From Leptidea sinapis (taxonomy: Eukaryota; Arthropoda; Insecta; Lepidoptera; Pieridae): a DNA stretch of 64,000 nucleotides. The notes under the pieces were generated by a model that worked only from the letters and a program-made list of their open reading frames with translations, ran no database searches and was not told the origin of the DNA. The stretch spans positions 7,564,001 to 7,628,000 of the forward strand of contig NC_066301.1 in assembly GCF_905404315.1 (NCBI RefSeq), in the 5' to 3' direction. A program made the translations under genes and the position numbers. Shown one piece after another: positions 50,813 to 62,110 of the stretch; the stretch's first letter is position 1, and the number at the start of each line of letters is the position of its first letter.

Positions 50813-51066
50813 TAGAAAATTTATTGAATTAGGCGTTACTTTGCGAAAATCCATAATTATACAAATTATTTAAGTTTTCTTTAGTGCTAATTCCGCCAAT
50901 ATTTGTCTTTAAAACAATTCGACACGTGTTTCGCCTCTACACGAGGCATCCTCAGGACGTGTTGTCTCGCCAAAATCTGGCACGAGACTGGGTCAAGTCC
51001 AGTGTCGAATTGTTTTAAAGACAAATATTGGCAAAATTAACACTAAAGAAAACTTAAATAATTTGT
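50813..51066. mobile_element. Family R fold-back element
   Basis: Inverted arms of 65 bases at 50861-50925 and 51002-51066 (ACAAATTATTTAAGTTTTCT...). The centre is CCTCTACACGAGGCATCCTC...CTCGCCAAAATCTGGCACGA. The left flank (GGCGTTACTTTGCGAAAATC) is part of the element, since it recurs at 63953-64000. Confidence 0.85.
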
Positions 51067-51130
51067 ATGAAAATATGATAATTGTTTATCAAAAAAGCAA
51101 TTTAAAGAAAATATAATTTAATGTTTAACC

Positions 51131-51256
51131 CCCTTATTCATAATAGTCTGCATTGCTAATTCTCACTCTGTCTTCTTCTATTGACCTAAGTCAGAATGAG
51201 AAAAAACACTCCTTAGCGGCTGTTTAAAGTTAGCGGACCATTATGAATAAGGGGGC
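51131..51256. mobile_element. MITE family S (best copy)
   Basis: Inverted ends CCCCCTTATTCATAATAGTC and TTATGAATAAGGGGG. 126 bases; interior GACCTAAGTCAGAATGAGAA. Confidence 0.88.
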
Positions 51257-51657
51257 TAGTTTATATTTTTAACACCGCTCAAAACCACATATTAAAAAAC
51301 TTAAAATATTGAATATAAAACATGTTAATTTTACATTAACATCGAGATTCTCTTGATCTGGCAGGGTGGGGACCAATTCTGGGGTGAAATCTCTTTGAGG
51401 GCTGTGATTATTTCATTTAAGTTACGGATTGAAAGAAGGAAAATTATTGTGACTTCCTTTGATGAAGACCCACAGAGAGCCTCGGAAAATTACAATTGTC
51501 AATAAGAAGGATTGGTCATGAATAAATAATGACACGCGGAGAGTCGTCAAAGCCTCTCCAATTACAATAATGATCTCACTGAGAGACTACTAATATCGTT
51601 TAGAAATTTATAGCGCGTTGATTCCAGAATCACCACAGACTTACTAACGTATGGACA

Positions 51658-51953
51658 GAGTGGGAGGCTCCTTTGCACAGAATGCCGGCTAGATTGTGGG
51701 TACCAAAACGGCGCCTATTTCTGCCGTGAAGCAGTAATGTGTAAGCATTATTTGTGATTCGGTCTGATTGGCTCCGTAGCTATTGAAATTACTGGGCTCA
51801 CATCTTATGTCTCAGGGTGACGAGCGCAATTGTAGTCTCATTTAAAATTTTGGCGGCACTGCATTGCGATGGGCAGAGCGTATCATTTACCATTAGCTGA
51901 ACTTCCTGCTCGTCTCATCCCTAATTGCCATAAAAGAACAAAAAAAAAAAACA
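51658..51953 (+). repeat. Family A repeat
   Basis: Head GTGGGAGGCTCCTTTGCACA to tail with A10; the middle lacks part of the AATTTTTGGGTTTTTC block. Confidence 0.85.
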
Positions 51954-52140
51954 ATGTAAAAACTGTACATTGGATAATATCTTTTATAAGTGATACTTGT
52001 TGTGTGTTACAATATCAAACCCAAAAAAGTACTTAATATTATTTTTATCTATTTTACTGTATGTATTTCCGGATTAAACTGCAGAATACAATGTTATTAC
52101 AAATACAATGGCTACGCAGATGACGTCGGTTCACAGTAAG

Positions 52141-52453
52141 TCTACCAGTAGGAGGCTCCGTGGCACAGGATGCCTTCTGGATTATAGGCGCCGTGTGTAA
52201 GCATTATTGTGTTTCGGCCTGAATGGCGCCGTAGCTAGTGGTGAAATTACTGGGCAAAAGAGACCTAAAATCACAGAACAGGTAAAATACATTATCATCT
52301 TATGTATCAAGGTGACCATCGTAATTGTAGAGCCGCTCAGAAATTTTCAGGTTTTTCAAGAATCCTGAGCGGCACTGCAGTATTATGGGCAGGGAGTATC
52401 AATTACCATCAGTTCAATGTCCTACTCGTCTCGTCCCTTATTTTCATAAAAAA
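52141..52453 (+). repeat. Family A repeat
   Basis: Head CCAGTAGGAGGCTCCGTGGC. It lacks the TATTTCTGCCGTGAAGCAGT segment and has a 25-base insertion near 52270. Confidence 0.82.
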
Positions 52454-53231
52454 GTGTATATTTAAAGATTTATATTATATATATATATCTTATATTATAT
52501 ATAAGATTGAATTCTCACAATATAATCTTAAATGAGAAATGCTTTCCTTGTAACGACAATAGCGGAAAAAACCGCAATCATAATCATCATAAACAGAATA
52601 TCATGGTTTGTATAATTATTCCGTCGACCACATAATATATCCACACATTATTTGGAATAGTCTATAAGCGGTATCATGTTTACTTCCGTCAAATATTATA
52701 AGGCTGCGATGTTTGCTAATACTTTGTTATGTCTCACTGGAATATTCTGCACAATATCATTTACTTGATGTCACGCCATCGACATCAGATATGAGGCACT
52801 CACTGGAATGATCTATTAAAAACTCATTATTTATTTTGGAAGTTCTTAGTTAATTGTTGTTGATGTGTATAGATTATTAAATATTAGATTAGATATTTAA
52901 ATATTATAATTATATTTTCACATATTACTGCCAAAACAGCTTGTACGGAAAAAAAATATAGGAAGTTCATAATATCGGTGTTACGAAAATACCTCCTAAC
53001 GTTTGCTGAGAACTTTCCTTTTTGCGAATCGCGCTACTGCCTCGTTTGTTATCATTCTAGTTATTAAATAATCCTTACATGTTTTAAAGCATTTATATCT
53101 CTTTCTTTATTGTTTTTTAACATTGGTATTGTTATTTTTTCTTTTCTTTGTATAATGTTAATTGTTCATATCTATTGTACTTGTAAAAAATTTGGTGGCA
53201 GTTTTCGCAAATAAAAAATTATTATTATTAT

Positions 53232-53335
53232 TATGTGTATAAAAGAGTGGTAATGAGTTTCCTGCCACTTCTTCTCGTTAAATCTCAACCTTTCGTGGGT
53301 GTTGGTTTCTTTGACCTACATCAAAATTGGAATTT
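53232..53335 (+). mobile_element. LINE 3' end, family CC, plus orientation
   Basis: AGAGTGGTAATGAGTTTCCT and TTTCTTTGACCTACATCAAA mirror 44065-44220. Confidence 0.55.
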
Positions 53336-53479
53336 TGTTTTCTTTTTTATATAAGAGGAGGTAAATAGGCAAGACTCTCGTGATTGCAACCGGTGAGGCC
53401 CATGGACATCCGAAAAACCAGGGTTTTTTTTTTAAATAACAACGATTAACATATGAGTTATATCGGTCTCTACTAAGAT

Positions 53480-53805
53480 TAATAATATGTACGGCCGTGG
53501 GTCACGGCAAGTTTAACAGGCAACTTTCACGGTGTGTCACGGACAGCCCTCTATGCAGAGGTTGCCTGGGGGCAGAGGAAACAGCCGCTCACGTTCTGCT
53601 GGAATGCAGTGAGGTGGCAAACTACAGGGCGAAGCACCTGGGGTCACCAGGCGCTCTTCGGGAAGTCTTCCGAGACGTTAAGAAGTTGGGTGACTTCTTG
53701 GAGGAGCTGGTTGGAGTAACCTCTACCGCTCTCTCGCACGCAAAATAGGCGCATATGACGTCGAGTTGCGGAAAGCGCCCGTATGAAGAAGAAGAAGAAG
53801 AAACA
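53480..53805 (+). pseudogene. R1-like retrotransposon C terminus with (GAA)n tail
   Basis: Plus frame 53497-53748: GHGKFNRQLSRCVTDSPLCR, GCLGAEETAAHVLLECSEVA, NYRAKHLGSPGALREVFRDV. The CxxC...H...C cluster is intact and the stop is natural. The 3' UTR is ~50 bases, ending in five GAA units at 53788-53802. It is homologous to 10199-10570. Confidence 0.82.
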
Positions 53806-53999
53806 TATGAGTTGGTAGCATAATTTATGCGAGAATATTTTATATAGAATGAATTTTTTGAACGTGAGGAGGTTCTGGGAACTAAAAACTTTATCATTGA
53901 TAATAATGTTTCAGAGTATAATTGGTTATTAATTATTTTGAAAGGAAAATAGAGTCCAAACAGTTGCGACTCCTTTTTTTTAAATAAATATTGACACCC

Positions 54000-54230
54000 T
54001 TTTACATAAATTATCTTGCCCCAAACTAGGCATAGCCTACTACGGGTACAAGATAACGATATATTTAATACAATATACTAACTTAAACATACATAAATAC
54101 ATATAAACATCCATGACTCGGAAACAAACATTAATAGTCATCATAAAAATGTTTGCATCTACCGGTATTCGAACACGGGACCTCTAATGTATACATAAGA
54201 TGTCTGGTTGAGGTAGTCTCGTAGTCAACG
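54000..54230 (-). repeat. SINE family F
   Basis: Minus strand: a head with GTGTTCGAATACCGGT, and a body mirroring CATGACTCGGAAACAAACAT and CTTGCCCCAAACTAGGCATA. Confidence 0.7.
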
Positions 54231-54376
54231 AAAATGTGCCCAGTATAATATTCTACTAGCTTTTATGTCTTCTAGAAGTGCCTTAAACTTTTTAGGATCG
54301 GTTAGTCAGTCAGAGTTAGTGACAAAATTAAAAAACAATTACTTGTTATCATTTTTAAACAAATGCTTCAAATTGA

Positions 54377-54622
54377 ATGTTTTTTTTTTTTATGGAATAG
54401 GAGGACAAACGAGCGTACGGGTCACCTGGTGTTAAGTGATCACCGCCGCCCACATTCCCTTGCAACACCAGAGAAGCTCATTCCGCAGCTTTGTAGTACG
54501 TGGAAGAAAGCTCCTTGAAAACCACACTGTGGAGGACCGCCACACATCCAGATGGTGGGGATGATATCCTAACTTGTGGCGTGTCGTGCGAAGGTGGGAT
54601 TCGGGGGCACGAATCAGGTTTA
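54377..54622 (-). mobile_element. Jockey family B with internal deletion
   Basis: 3' end GGAATAGGAGGACAAACGAG at the left; a ~110-base gap after AACACCAGAG; resumes AAGCTCATTCCGCAGCTTTG and stops at GAATCAGGTTTAA. Confidence 0.8.
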
Positions 54623-54827
54623 ATTCATTAATTATTATTTAATTATAAATATACCGTATTTTTACAATGCCACCTTGCAAACTGAAAATTCAAAATGGCT
54701 TCTAGTTTTATCCACAATGAAAATGGCTAGAACTGCATCGAGAAAAGCAGGTTACTGCCCTGCCGATTGGTTTTGCTCAACTTGGTGGGAAACTGCCGTG
54801 CCCCCAGTTAAATGTTCTTGTTAAGTA

Positions 54828-54972
54828 ATTACAAGCTACGTCTTACACACGCAATTTGTATGACACTTTGTGTTAGTGTGCGTGCATTGCTCAAAATAGA
54901 GGTTAACTCTAAACTTTGTCTTTTTCGTCGTTTTCACAGCTGTCATAGTATATCTAGACGTTTAAATGTTCT
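54828..54972 (+). mobile_element. Family D MITE-like repeat, truncated
   Basis: ACAAGCTACGTCTTACACAC to TCATAGTATATCTAGACGTT. Confidence 0.7.
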
Positions 54973-55530
54973 TACCTTAGATTAAGGATTGGTCTCCGCT
55001 ACGCTCCAATTAATACCGCAGGCGTAGTCGCATAGTGCGGCAACTAATACTACACCCAAGTGGGCGTACTCGATCCAGCCTCGAACAATGTTTGAAGTTG
55101 ACGTCCCACATGTGCTGTTAAACTTTGCTAATCCCAGAAACTAAAATTGCCGGGTTACGTAGTAAAACCTTCTAAAAATTTTAATACAAGAGATAAGAAA
55201 GACACTGGACACTCACATATCATCAGTGAGTATTTTGTATTTCGTTAATTTCAATGTAAAATAATACGAAGATGAAGATGCCACGCACACAAGCATATAA
55301 TAGTCGTAATAAAAAAGCAAAACCAATCCTTAATCCAAGGATCTAACATTTATCAGTATAAATAGATGTATGTTTATAATATAATTGAGCTCAATGTAAA
55401 TTTCTCGTGTAAGGTTAAAATTCATAGCAGCCTACACAATCTTCATCATATATCAAATGAGTGGGCAGGGAATATTAATTCGCGATACCCGCATTGATTT
55501 AAAGTAGACAAAGGTACATTATATATGATA

Positions 55531-56278
55531 CTAGCCGGTGCCTGTGACTTCGTTCGCGTAGATAAAGTGTTTTTAAAAATAATAAGCAAGTTTGGAATTG
55601 AAGATTATCTCATAATTCGGGGCAGATTGGACTGCATATACTTATTATAACGTTTGTTGCGTTTCTATGTACCGACCTCTTACGTACGTGCGTGGCGACA
55701 CGCACTATTAGCGCAGCACTCAAGCGCATAAGCACACGCCTGTAATACGAGCCATCTGTCTTCTAAATTCTGTACTTGAGGTAGCACCACAGTGTGATCT
55801 ATTTGCCAGCTCGATGGAATGTTTAGTCAAAGAATGTTAGAAAAGATTTGAGAGTATGATGCCTGTAAAGCTCTATAAAATAAGATAACTAGTTTATTAT
55901 TTTCATTGTTTGTTTCTTCTTTAGTATTATATCTTTGTAACGCACTAGATTTAATCGGTAATGTTACATTGTATCTTTAATAAATAAATGTCCTATTCCA
56001 GTTCCGGTTCCCGTTTTCGCTTCCGTTCCCAACATATTATATGAATCTTATTAAGAGGAAGATTACAATGGCAATCTAAACCCACTATTGGTATAGTTAT
56101 AGCTCATCGACTTGAATTTAACTTTTTCACAAATCCCGCGGGAACCATCGACTTTTCCGGGATAAAATGTAGAGTATGTCCTTTCCCAAGCTCTAGTCTA
56201 TCGCCGAACAAAATTTCATCAAAATCGGTTCAGTAGCTGCGGCGTAAAAGCGTCACAGACAAACGTACTGTAGGGATT
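55531..56278 (-). mobile_element. Long non-autonomous Helitron, family M
   Basis: CTAG at 55531-55534 next to CCGGTGCCTGTGACTTCGTT; far end GGGATAAAATGTAGAGTATG, AAAATCGGTTCAGTAGCTGC, GTACTGTAGGGATT. About 750 bases, no ORF. Confidence 0.55.
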
Positions 56279-56398
56279 GTATGTAAGTGGGGACTAAACA
56301 AAATAAATTCATCGTCTTTATATTTTTGTGTTATCATTAAGAGTAGGTATGGTCTTATCTATCTTTAGTTTAACTGACTAGAGGCAGACAAATCTATC

Positions 56399-56642
56399 AT
56401 TTTGCCTATTTCTGCCGTAAAGCAGTAAAGTGAAAACATTACTATGTTTCGGTCTGGTGAAATTACTGTGCACATGAGACTTAACATCTTATGTATCAAG
56501 GTTACGAGCGCAATTGTAGTGTAGCTCAGAATTTTTGGGTTTTTCTAGAATCCTGAGTTGCACTGCATTGTAATAAGCAGTTCGAATCAATAACCATCAG
56601 CTGAACGTCCTGCTCGTCTCGTCGTTTATTTTCATAAAAAAA
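56399..56642 (+). repeat. Family A repeat, 5'-truncated
   Basis: Starts within TGCCTATTTCTGCCGTAAAG and ends TCGTTTATTTTCATAAAAA. Confidence 0.8.
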
Positions 56643-57004
56643 CGCCAGTTACTCTTTTCAGTTCTAGATCGATTGATAGACCTAAACTACCTAACTTTAA
56701 TAAAGTTTTATAGCTATAAAATGAAGTATTATTGAAGTAATACTACAAGTCAATTAATTATTGTTTATCGTGCTTATAAACGTTATTAATATCGTAAGTT
56801 TGCGCCGAGGCTCAATGCCACTGCTATAAATATGGCAAAGGTTATCGGTCACTTCATCTTAGCTCGTATGTTAAGCAAGTTGGCCACATCACAGCGATAA
56901 CGGACCCACCAGACCCCGTTTAACATGTTCTACGTATCTTGTTTAATGCAACATGGGTTTAAAGATCATTTATTCTTGTTAAAAACAATATTTAGAACAA
57001 TTAA

Positions 57005-57275
57005 ATTTGTAAACATAATTTATGAACGTTGCGGGATTCGAACCCACGACCTCTCGGGTTCCGTCAGAGCGCTCTTCCACTAAGCGAAACATTCGATTCA
57101 CGTATCTTTCATAAATGTTGGTATGTCTTGTTCAACTTTCAGGTTGTGGCTTCATCTAAAGGATTTACTTTACAGTTGATAACCTGCTCAACCACGATAT
57201 TTGCATTAAAACGAAAATGAAAGGAAATTGACTTGAGATATGTCGCTCTTTCAAATCTTAACATTTTGTTATTTT
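57005..57275 (-). repeat. Family E repeat with tRNA-like cloverleaf (copy 3)
   Basis: Minus strand: acceptor GAATGTT/AACGTTC pairs throughout (one G-T), anticodon stem CTCTG/CCGAG with one mismatch, loop ACGGAAC, GGGTTCGAATCCC. The 5' module to 57275 matches 5275-5430. Confidence 0.75.
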
Positions 57276-57574
57276 TTTTTAAATAATAACCGCCACTTCT
57301 GGGATTAATTACACAAATTAAATTTATAAACAATAATCTATAAATCGTTCATTTCATAAATAAAATTTATCTATTCGAAGTTAGTCCATTGTACAGTTTA
57401 GCATCTTCACAGGTAAATGTTTCAGCCCATAATTGGTCCTAGGCTTTGCTAGTATGAAGTGGTAATTATTGCGTCTATTTTGTATTTGTTTCTTTTTTGT
57501 AAATATTAATTCTAAATGTAATTGATATTCCGACATCGGAATAGCAAATGTCATAATTAAATCGTTCAAATGTT

Positions 57575-57925
57575 CATGTTCAAGTTACGTCTGTTGGTGC
57601 TGGGGCTGCTGCTTGACTGCCGAAGACAGCAAGCTTCGCATATATGTTGGTCAAAGTGAGTCATACATCTTTCTGCCGTTTGGTGTCGAGACACATGGCC
57701 CATGGGGCCCAGAGGCGCGGAGAATGTTCAAAATACTATCTTCCCGCCTCAATAAGGCTACTGGAAACCTAAGCTCTGGCAGCTATTTCGGTCAAAGGAT
57801 CAGCCTAGTTATCCAACGCTGAAATGCTGCCAGTATCGTTGGTACGCTTCCACGTAATGATACTTATAATTTTATGTAGTCATAGTATTGTAAATATACT
57901 TATAAGATTTGTTTTGTTTGAAAAA
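57575..57925 (+). pseudogene. LINE-type retroelement C terminus, family Q (copy 3)
   Basis: Plus frame 57613-57822: FLPFGVETHGPWGPEARRMF, KILSSRLNKATGNLSSGSYF, GQRISLVIQR. This is the downstream half of the domain seen at 34863, with the xxVETxGPWGP and QRISxxIQRGN-type end. Confidence 0.75.
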
Positions 57926-58544
57926 ATATACATGCATATGTTATCGTTCATAAGCGCAAAGGGGATTTTACACCAGTTTAAAATATTGTAAAATTCCAAC
58001 GAATTTTGAGCTGAAAAGGAGCTTAAAGGAAAGATGACAGATGTGAGTGTTTAGTGGTTGGTTCTGGAAGCTAAGTTCGATTCTAAGTCACCGGTTTCTT
58101 AAATCAGTACTTGGAGAGCATGGCCCCGAGTAAGTAGAACATCTTTTCTACTAACGCTGATTGACACAGTCTTAGTGCAGGACACGTGTAGGGATGTCGC
58201 TAGCATCTGTCATATTTTTATGTCAGCAATACCTTATGTGACTTTTTCATGCTGTATTTTTATTACAAGCAGTAAAGAGCAAAGTCATCAGACCACGTAA
58301 GTAAAAATAAACACTACCTATTTTTGGAAGGTAGGTTATGCATTTTCGGTAGTACGCAAGATTGCGTCACTTGTCAACATGCAAATTTCAACTTAGGTCA
58401 TAAAAATCAGTAGGTATTATTTAAGTGATATTACAAATATATATATACATATAATATAATACAAAACGGTGGATCTGTAGCTCCTCTGTGTTTCAAAAAG
58501 TTAATCATTGCTGGAAGCTAACGTCACTTCACTTAACTTCACCA

Positions 58545-58830
58545 GGCTCCTTTGCACCTCCGGGCGGTGGAACCGGGGGGTACCATCGCCCAGTTGGAGG
58601 AGACCCCCGAGAAGGCTGGCGTGTCCTGTGTTCCGGCACGATAGGTTGAATGGTGGGTCTGAATCGGACAACCGTCGGTGGAGCAGCGGAAGTGTGCGAA
58701 AGCGTTCCCGCAGCTCCACCGGAAGACGGTGAGGAGGAACACCGCTGGTTTTTAGCCGGTAAGAGTCCGGCATAACCCGACAGCGCCCCCTCGCACTTGT
58801 CGGGTATCTATGAGGATTTTCCAGCGTTAA
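58545..58830 (+). mobile_element. LINE 3' terminal region (R1-like?)
   Basis: A GC-rich block ending in a read-through frame and the 3' UTR GGTTTTTAGCCGGTAAGAGT, CCGGCATAACCCGACAGCGC, TTGTCGGGTATCTATGAGGA. The GTCCGGCATAACCCGAC / TGTCGGGT pair forms a hairpin. From memory such hairpin 3' UTRs end lepidopteran R1-type elements. It abuts family A. Confidence 0.5.
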
Positions 58831-58837
58831 AAAAAAA

Positions 58838-59139
58838 GGCTCATTTGCACCGGATGCCGACTAGATTAGGGGTACCACAACGGCGCCTATTTCTGCCGTA
58901 AAGCAGTAATGTGTATACATTATTGTTTTTCGGTCTGAAGGACGCCTCACCTAGTGAAATTACTGGGCACAGGAGACTTGACATCTTATGTCTCAAGGTG
59001 ACGAGCGCAGTTGTAGTGCCACTCAGAATTTTTGGCTTTTTCAATAATCTTGAGCGGCACTGCATTGTAATGGGCAGGGTGTATCAATTACCATCAGCTG
59101 ACCGTCCTGCTCGTCTCGTTCCTTACTTTCATAAAAAAA
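58838..59139 (+). repeat. Family A repeat
   Basis: Near-complete, GGCTCATTTGCACCGGATGC to TTCATAAAAAAAA. Confidence 0.85.
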
Positions 59140-59309
59140 ACGTCATTGGGATAATATATCTATTGCTGGAAGCATATTGATATCACTCGTGTGTCCGCGT
59201 CACACTTTCTTACCAGTTTCAATTAATTGAAGTATCACACATGTTAATATAACAACAATTATTTCTCACGTCCGCGTTACGTCCAGGGTTGGATTTAGAC
59301 GTAACGGAA

Positions 59310-59418
59310 GATTTTTTTAATGAAAATAAGGGAGGAGACGAGCAGGATGTTCAGCTGATGGTAATTGATACGCCCTATCCATTACAATGCAGTGCCGTTC
59401 AGGATTCTTGAAAAACAA
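59310..59418 (-). repeat. Family A tail fragment
   Basis: Tail and the CCGTTCAGGATTCTTGAAAA block only; truncated by family N. Confidence 0.75.
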
Positions 59419-59439
59419 CCTATCTTGGATGACTCCGAC

Positions 59440-60007
59440 TCCAAAAATTACAATAATTGTAACTAGAATTAGATTGTATAAAAATACGCAATTATTTTAA
59501 TACTTTTTAGAGCACATTATATCTGTTGTTTTGGAATAGTGTTTTTGAAATCACTTGTTTAGTTGTTAAAAATTTTTTTATCTTTTAATTTTTAGTGAAT
59601 TTGAAGTACACTAACTAAGAATATAAATATGTGTCGATATACTAAATTTTTCAATGCAGATATGAACGTAAGCGCTTAATTGAAGAGTAACCGTTACTTT
59701 GCCATGGTTTCCGTAATCAGAACCTAACCAAACTCTCACCAACCTATCTTTGCAGTATATCCTTTCCAATAAAGAATCATCGAAATCGGTTGGCGCGATA
59801 TACGAGTTATTCGTAAATTTATCATCCAATTTGCAAATTTCAGACTTTTTTTTATGGACCAAATTACAATGGGACCACACGGGAAGCACCAGCTTTAAAA
59901 AAAAATAAGAATTATCAAAATCGGTTCACCCAGTCGTAAGTTTTGAGGTAACAAACATAAAAAAAAACGACGAATTGAGAACCTCCTCCTTTTTTGAAGT
60001 CGGTTAA
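59440..60007 (-). mobile_element. Family N, longest copy
   Basis: Ends match the 260-bp copies, but ~300 extra bases lie between (GCCATGGTTTCCGTAATCAG, AATCGGTTGGCGCGATATAC). The shorter copies look like internal deletions of this form. A 92-codon minus frame is not recognised. Confidence 0.6.
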
Positions 60008-60009
60008 CT

Positions 60010-60231
60010 AGAGTCGAAGCTTGTCTAAGGTTCGTCTAACGAGATTATAATTTATATTCATATGGAAGACTTAGATTTATGTATATATGATGACAGATAG
60101 ATGACATCTGTCAAAAATAGTTGATAGATTAACTACAATTGTTAACTACCTATCAGATTATTTTTATGTAACTTCATAAATCTTCATTTATTATAATTTA
60201 TGAACAGAGCAATGTCTGTCGGGTCAGCTAG
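60010..60231 (+). mobile_element. Helitron 3' end
   Basis: Ends GAACAGAGCAATGTCTGTCG then GGTCAGCTAG before T at 60232. 5' limit unknown. Confidence 0.6.
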
Positions 60232-60829
60232 TAATTAATATTTCTAAAATTCAGTAGTTGGAATTAAGTACAGCACTCCGCGCGATCTATCGTACAGTGG
60301 TTCGCCGCGTATAGATTAAGCAATATATCAAACTGTAAATCTGCTAGTTAGTTCAATATATATTTTTTACTCTATCATTAATTATCATACAAAACCATAC
60401 ACGTTCCTTTAATTGTTCCCTCTTCAGTTTATGTTGTGCTTAATGATGTTTTAGTTAAACACAAGCTAAACACTGTTTTGTTGACAAAAAGATAAACCCT
60501 ATTTTAGACGTCGATATTGTTTGGTCACTGACGTTGTTATAATTAGGTCACTGTCTAACAAAACACGTATTTAAATTATTTTTTTTGTAACAACACCGTA
60601 TAGGTTCTAAAAAATAATATTTAAGACAAGCAAAAGAAATGAGTAAGGATTTAACACTAATGTAATATGCGTTCCAAATCGCAAACTGGTATTTAGAATC
60701 CGTTAGCCGATATTCAGATTACTGTTGTAGTCCGAGTGCTAAATTAAGGCCTCTAATTATTGTGTGCCGCAATCCCTCCCTGTGATCAACGACGTGGTCC
60801 AACCAATTACAAACAGCTGATGCGTGTAC
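60232..60829. other. Unassigned AT-rich stretch
   Basis: No repeat or gene was recognised between the Helitron end and the possible first exon. Confidence 0.4.
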
Positions 60830-60895
60830 TTCGTTTGAGGTCAGTGCCCGCGCCTGTCGACTCCATCGAACTGATGCCACGTGGCGTTCGAATAT
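60830..60895 (-). CDS. Possible first coding exon of CaMKK (start ATG at 60866)
   Basis: The minus strand has a good acceptor TTTTTGTTCAG above 60895, 29 bases of leader, then ATG at 60866-60864 reading MESTGAGTDLKR plus one base before GTACAC at 60829-60824. That one-base end phase matches the two-base start of the exon candidate at 28541. Unspliced, the frame stops after MESTGAGTDLKRSTRISCL. The acceptor would make this exon 2, with a non-coding first exon outside the window or unseen. Only phase and splice signals support it, and the intron would be 32 kb. Confidence 0.28.
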
Positions 60896-61258
60896 CTGAA
60901 CAAAAACGTAAACATTTGTTTCAAGAGATTATAATATCTTACTGGTTTTTTTATAGACGTAATCCAATTCTATTCCCAAAAAATACTCAATACATTGATA
61001 ACTAACAAACTCATTAGTATATTCTGATTGCAATAGTGACAAGCACGGGGACTGTTAAGAAGTTTTAAGATAATTGAAATATAGTAATAAAAATACATTT
61101 AGCTTTTCTAGTAAGCCCCAGTGATTCTGTAGTATTCCTAATTTCACTCTTGACTTACTACTACTACAAAATTATGTCACGTGGTAGGTATAAATTAGGT
61201 GTTCATAAAAACGATGCTAACAGTAAGGAATTCAACACCACCTCAAATATTTTGAGCT

Positions 61259-61548
61259 TTTTTTATGACATTGAGGGACGAGATGAGCAGGACGTTTAGC
61301 TGATGGTAATTGATACGTCTCGCCCATTACAGCTCAGGATTCTTGAAAATTCCAAAAATTCTGAGCGGCACTACAATTGCGATGAGACATAAGATGTTAA
61401 ATCTCATTTGCCCAGTAATTTCACTAGCTACGGCGCCCTTCAGACCGAAACACAATAATGCTAACACATAACTGCTTCACGGCAGAAAAAGGTGACGTTG
61501 TGGTACCAATAATCGAGCCGGCATCCTGTTCAAAGTTGCCTCTAACAG
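61259..61548 (-). repeat. Family A repeat
   Basis: Minus copy missing CGCTCGTCACCTT; tail T run at 61259. Confidence 0.8.
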
Positions 61549-61589
61549 GTAAGGCTTGAACGGAACCCGATTATCACAATTTCATACAA

Positions 61590-62110
61590 ATTACCTGTCC
61601 CCAAGCTAGGCAAAGTCATAGCCTGTACTAAAGGTGCAAGAAAATAATATATATTTAATACGAAACACATACTTAAATATACATATTGACAAAACACCCA
61701 TGATCCGAAAACAAACACTCACATACATTCATAATATAAATGTATACCAACTGACATTCGAACCAGAGACCTCTAGCTCGAACAGCCGTTCCCAATATTC
61801 AGTCTCTCTCTTACTTGAGATAAAAATCCTAACTATTATAGACTTTTCTGTCCCAATAAACTTATCGACGGTAACTCACCTTATCCGTGCACGCTGTCTG
61901 TCAATGGGACGACGCATAGCTTACCAGCGATTGAAGTTTGTATGGAAATTGCAATTCACGCATCTCAATATAAGGCGATAAGAATGACTTATCGGGTATA
62001 TTGGGACAGCTTCAGATTATTTACAGCTAATTACTGACAGTTGAAGGTAGTAATTCTCTATCTGTACATAGTATATTGGGAACGGCCGTTAGTCATTGGG
62101 CTGTATGGGT
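61590..62110 (-). repeat. SINE family F interrupted by a MITE
   Basis: Body at 61590-61784 (TTACCTGTCCCCAAGCTAGG, CCATGATCCGAAAACAAACA, ACATTCGAACCAGAGACCTC); the tRNA-like head appears to resume after the MITE as CGTTAGTCATTGGGCTGTAT. Confidence 0.6.
61785..62086. mobile_element. MITE family O (best copy)
   Basis: Inverted ends GCCGTTCCCAATATTC / GTATATTGGGAACGGC. About 300 bases; the interior matches 23270-23566. Confidence 0.85.

Noticed and set aside
58501..58773. Three overlapping frames on both strands near 58500-58770 as a host gene
   Set aside because: The open frames reflect GC-rich sequence; the block continues into a retrotransposon-like 3' UTR with a hairpin, so a mobile-element origin is more likely.
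61634..61981. 115-codon plus frame
   Set aside because: It spans a SINE body and a MITE; no coherent protein features.
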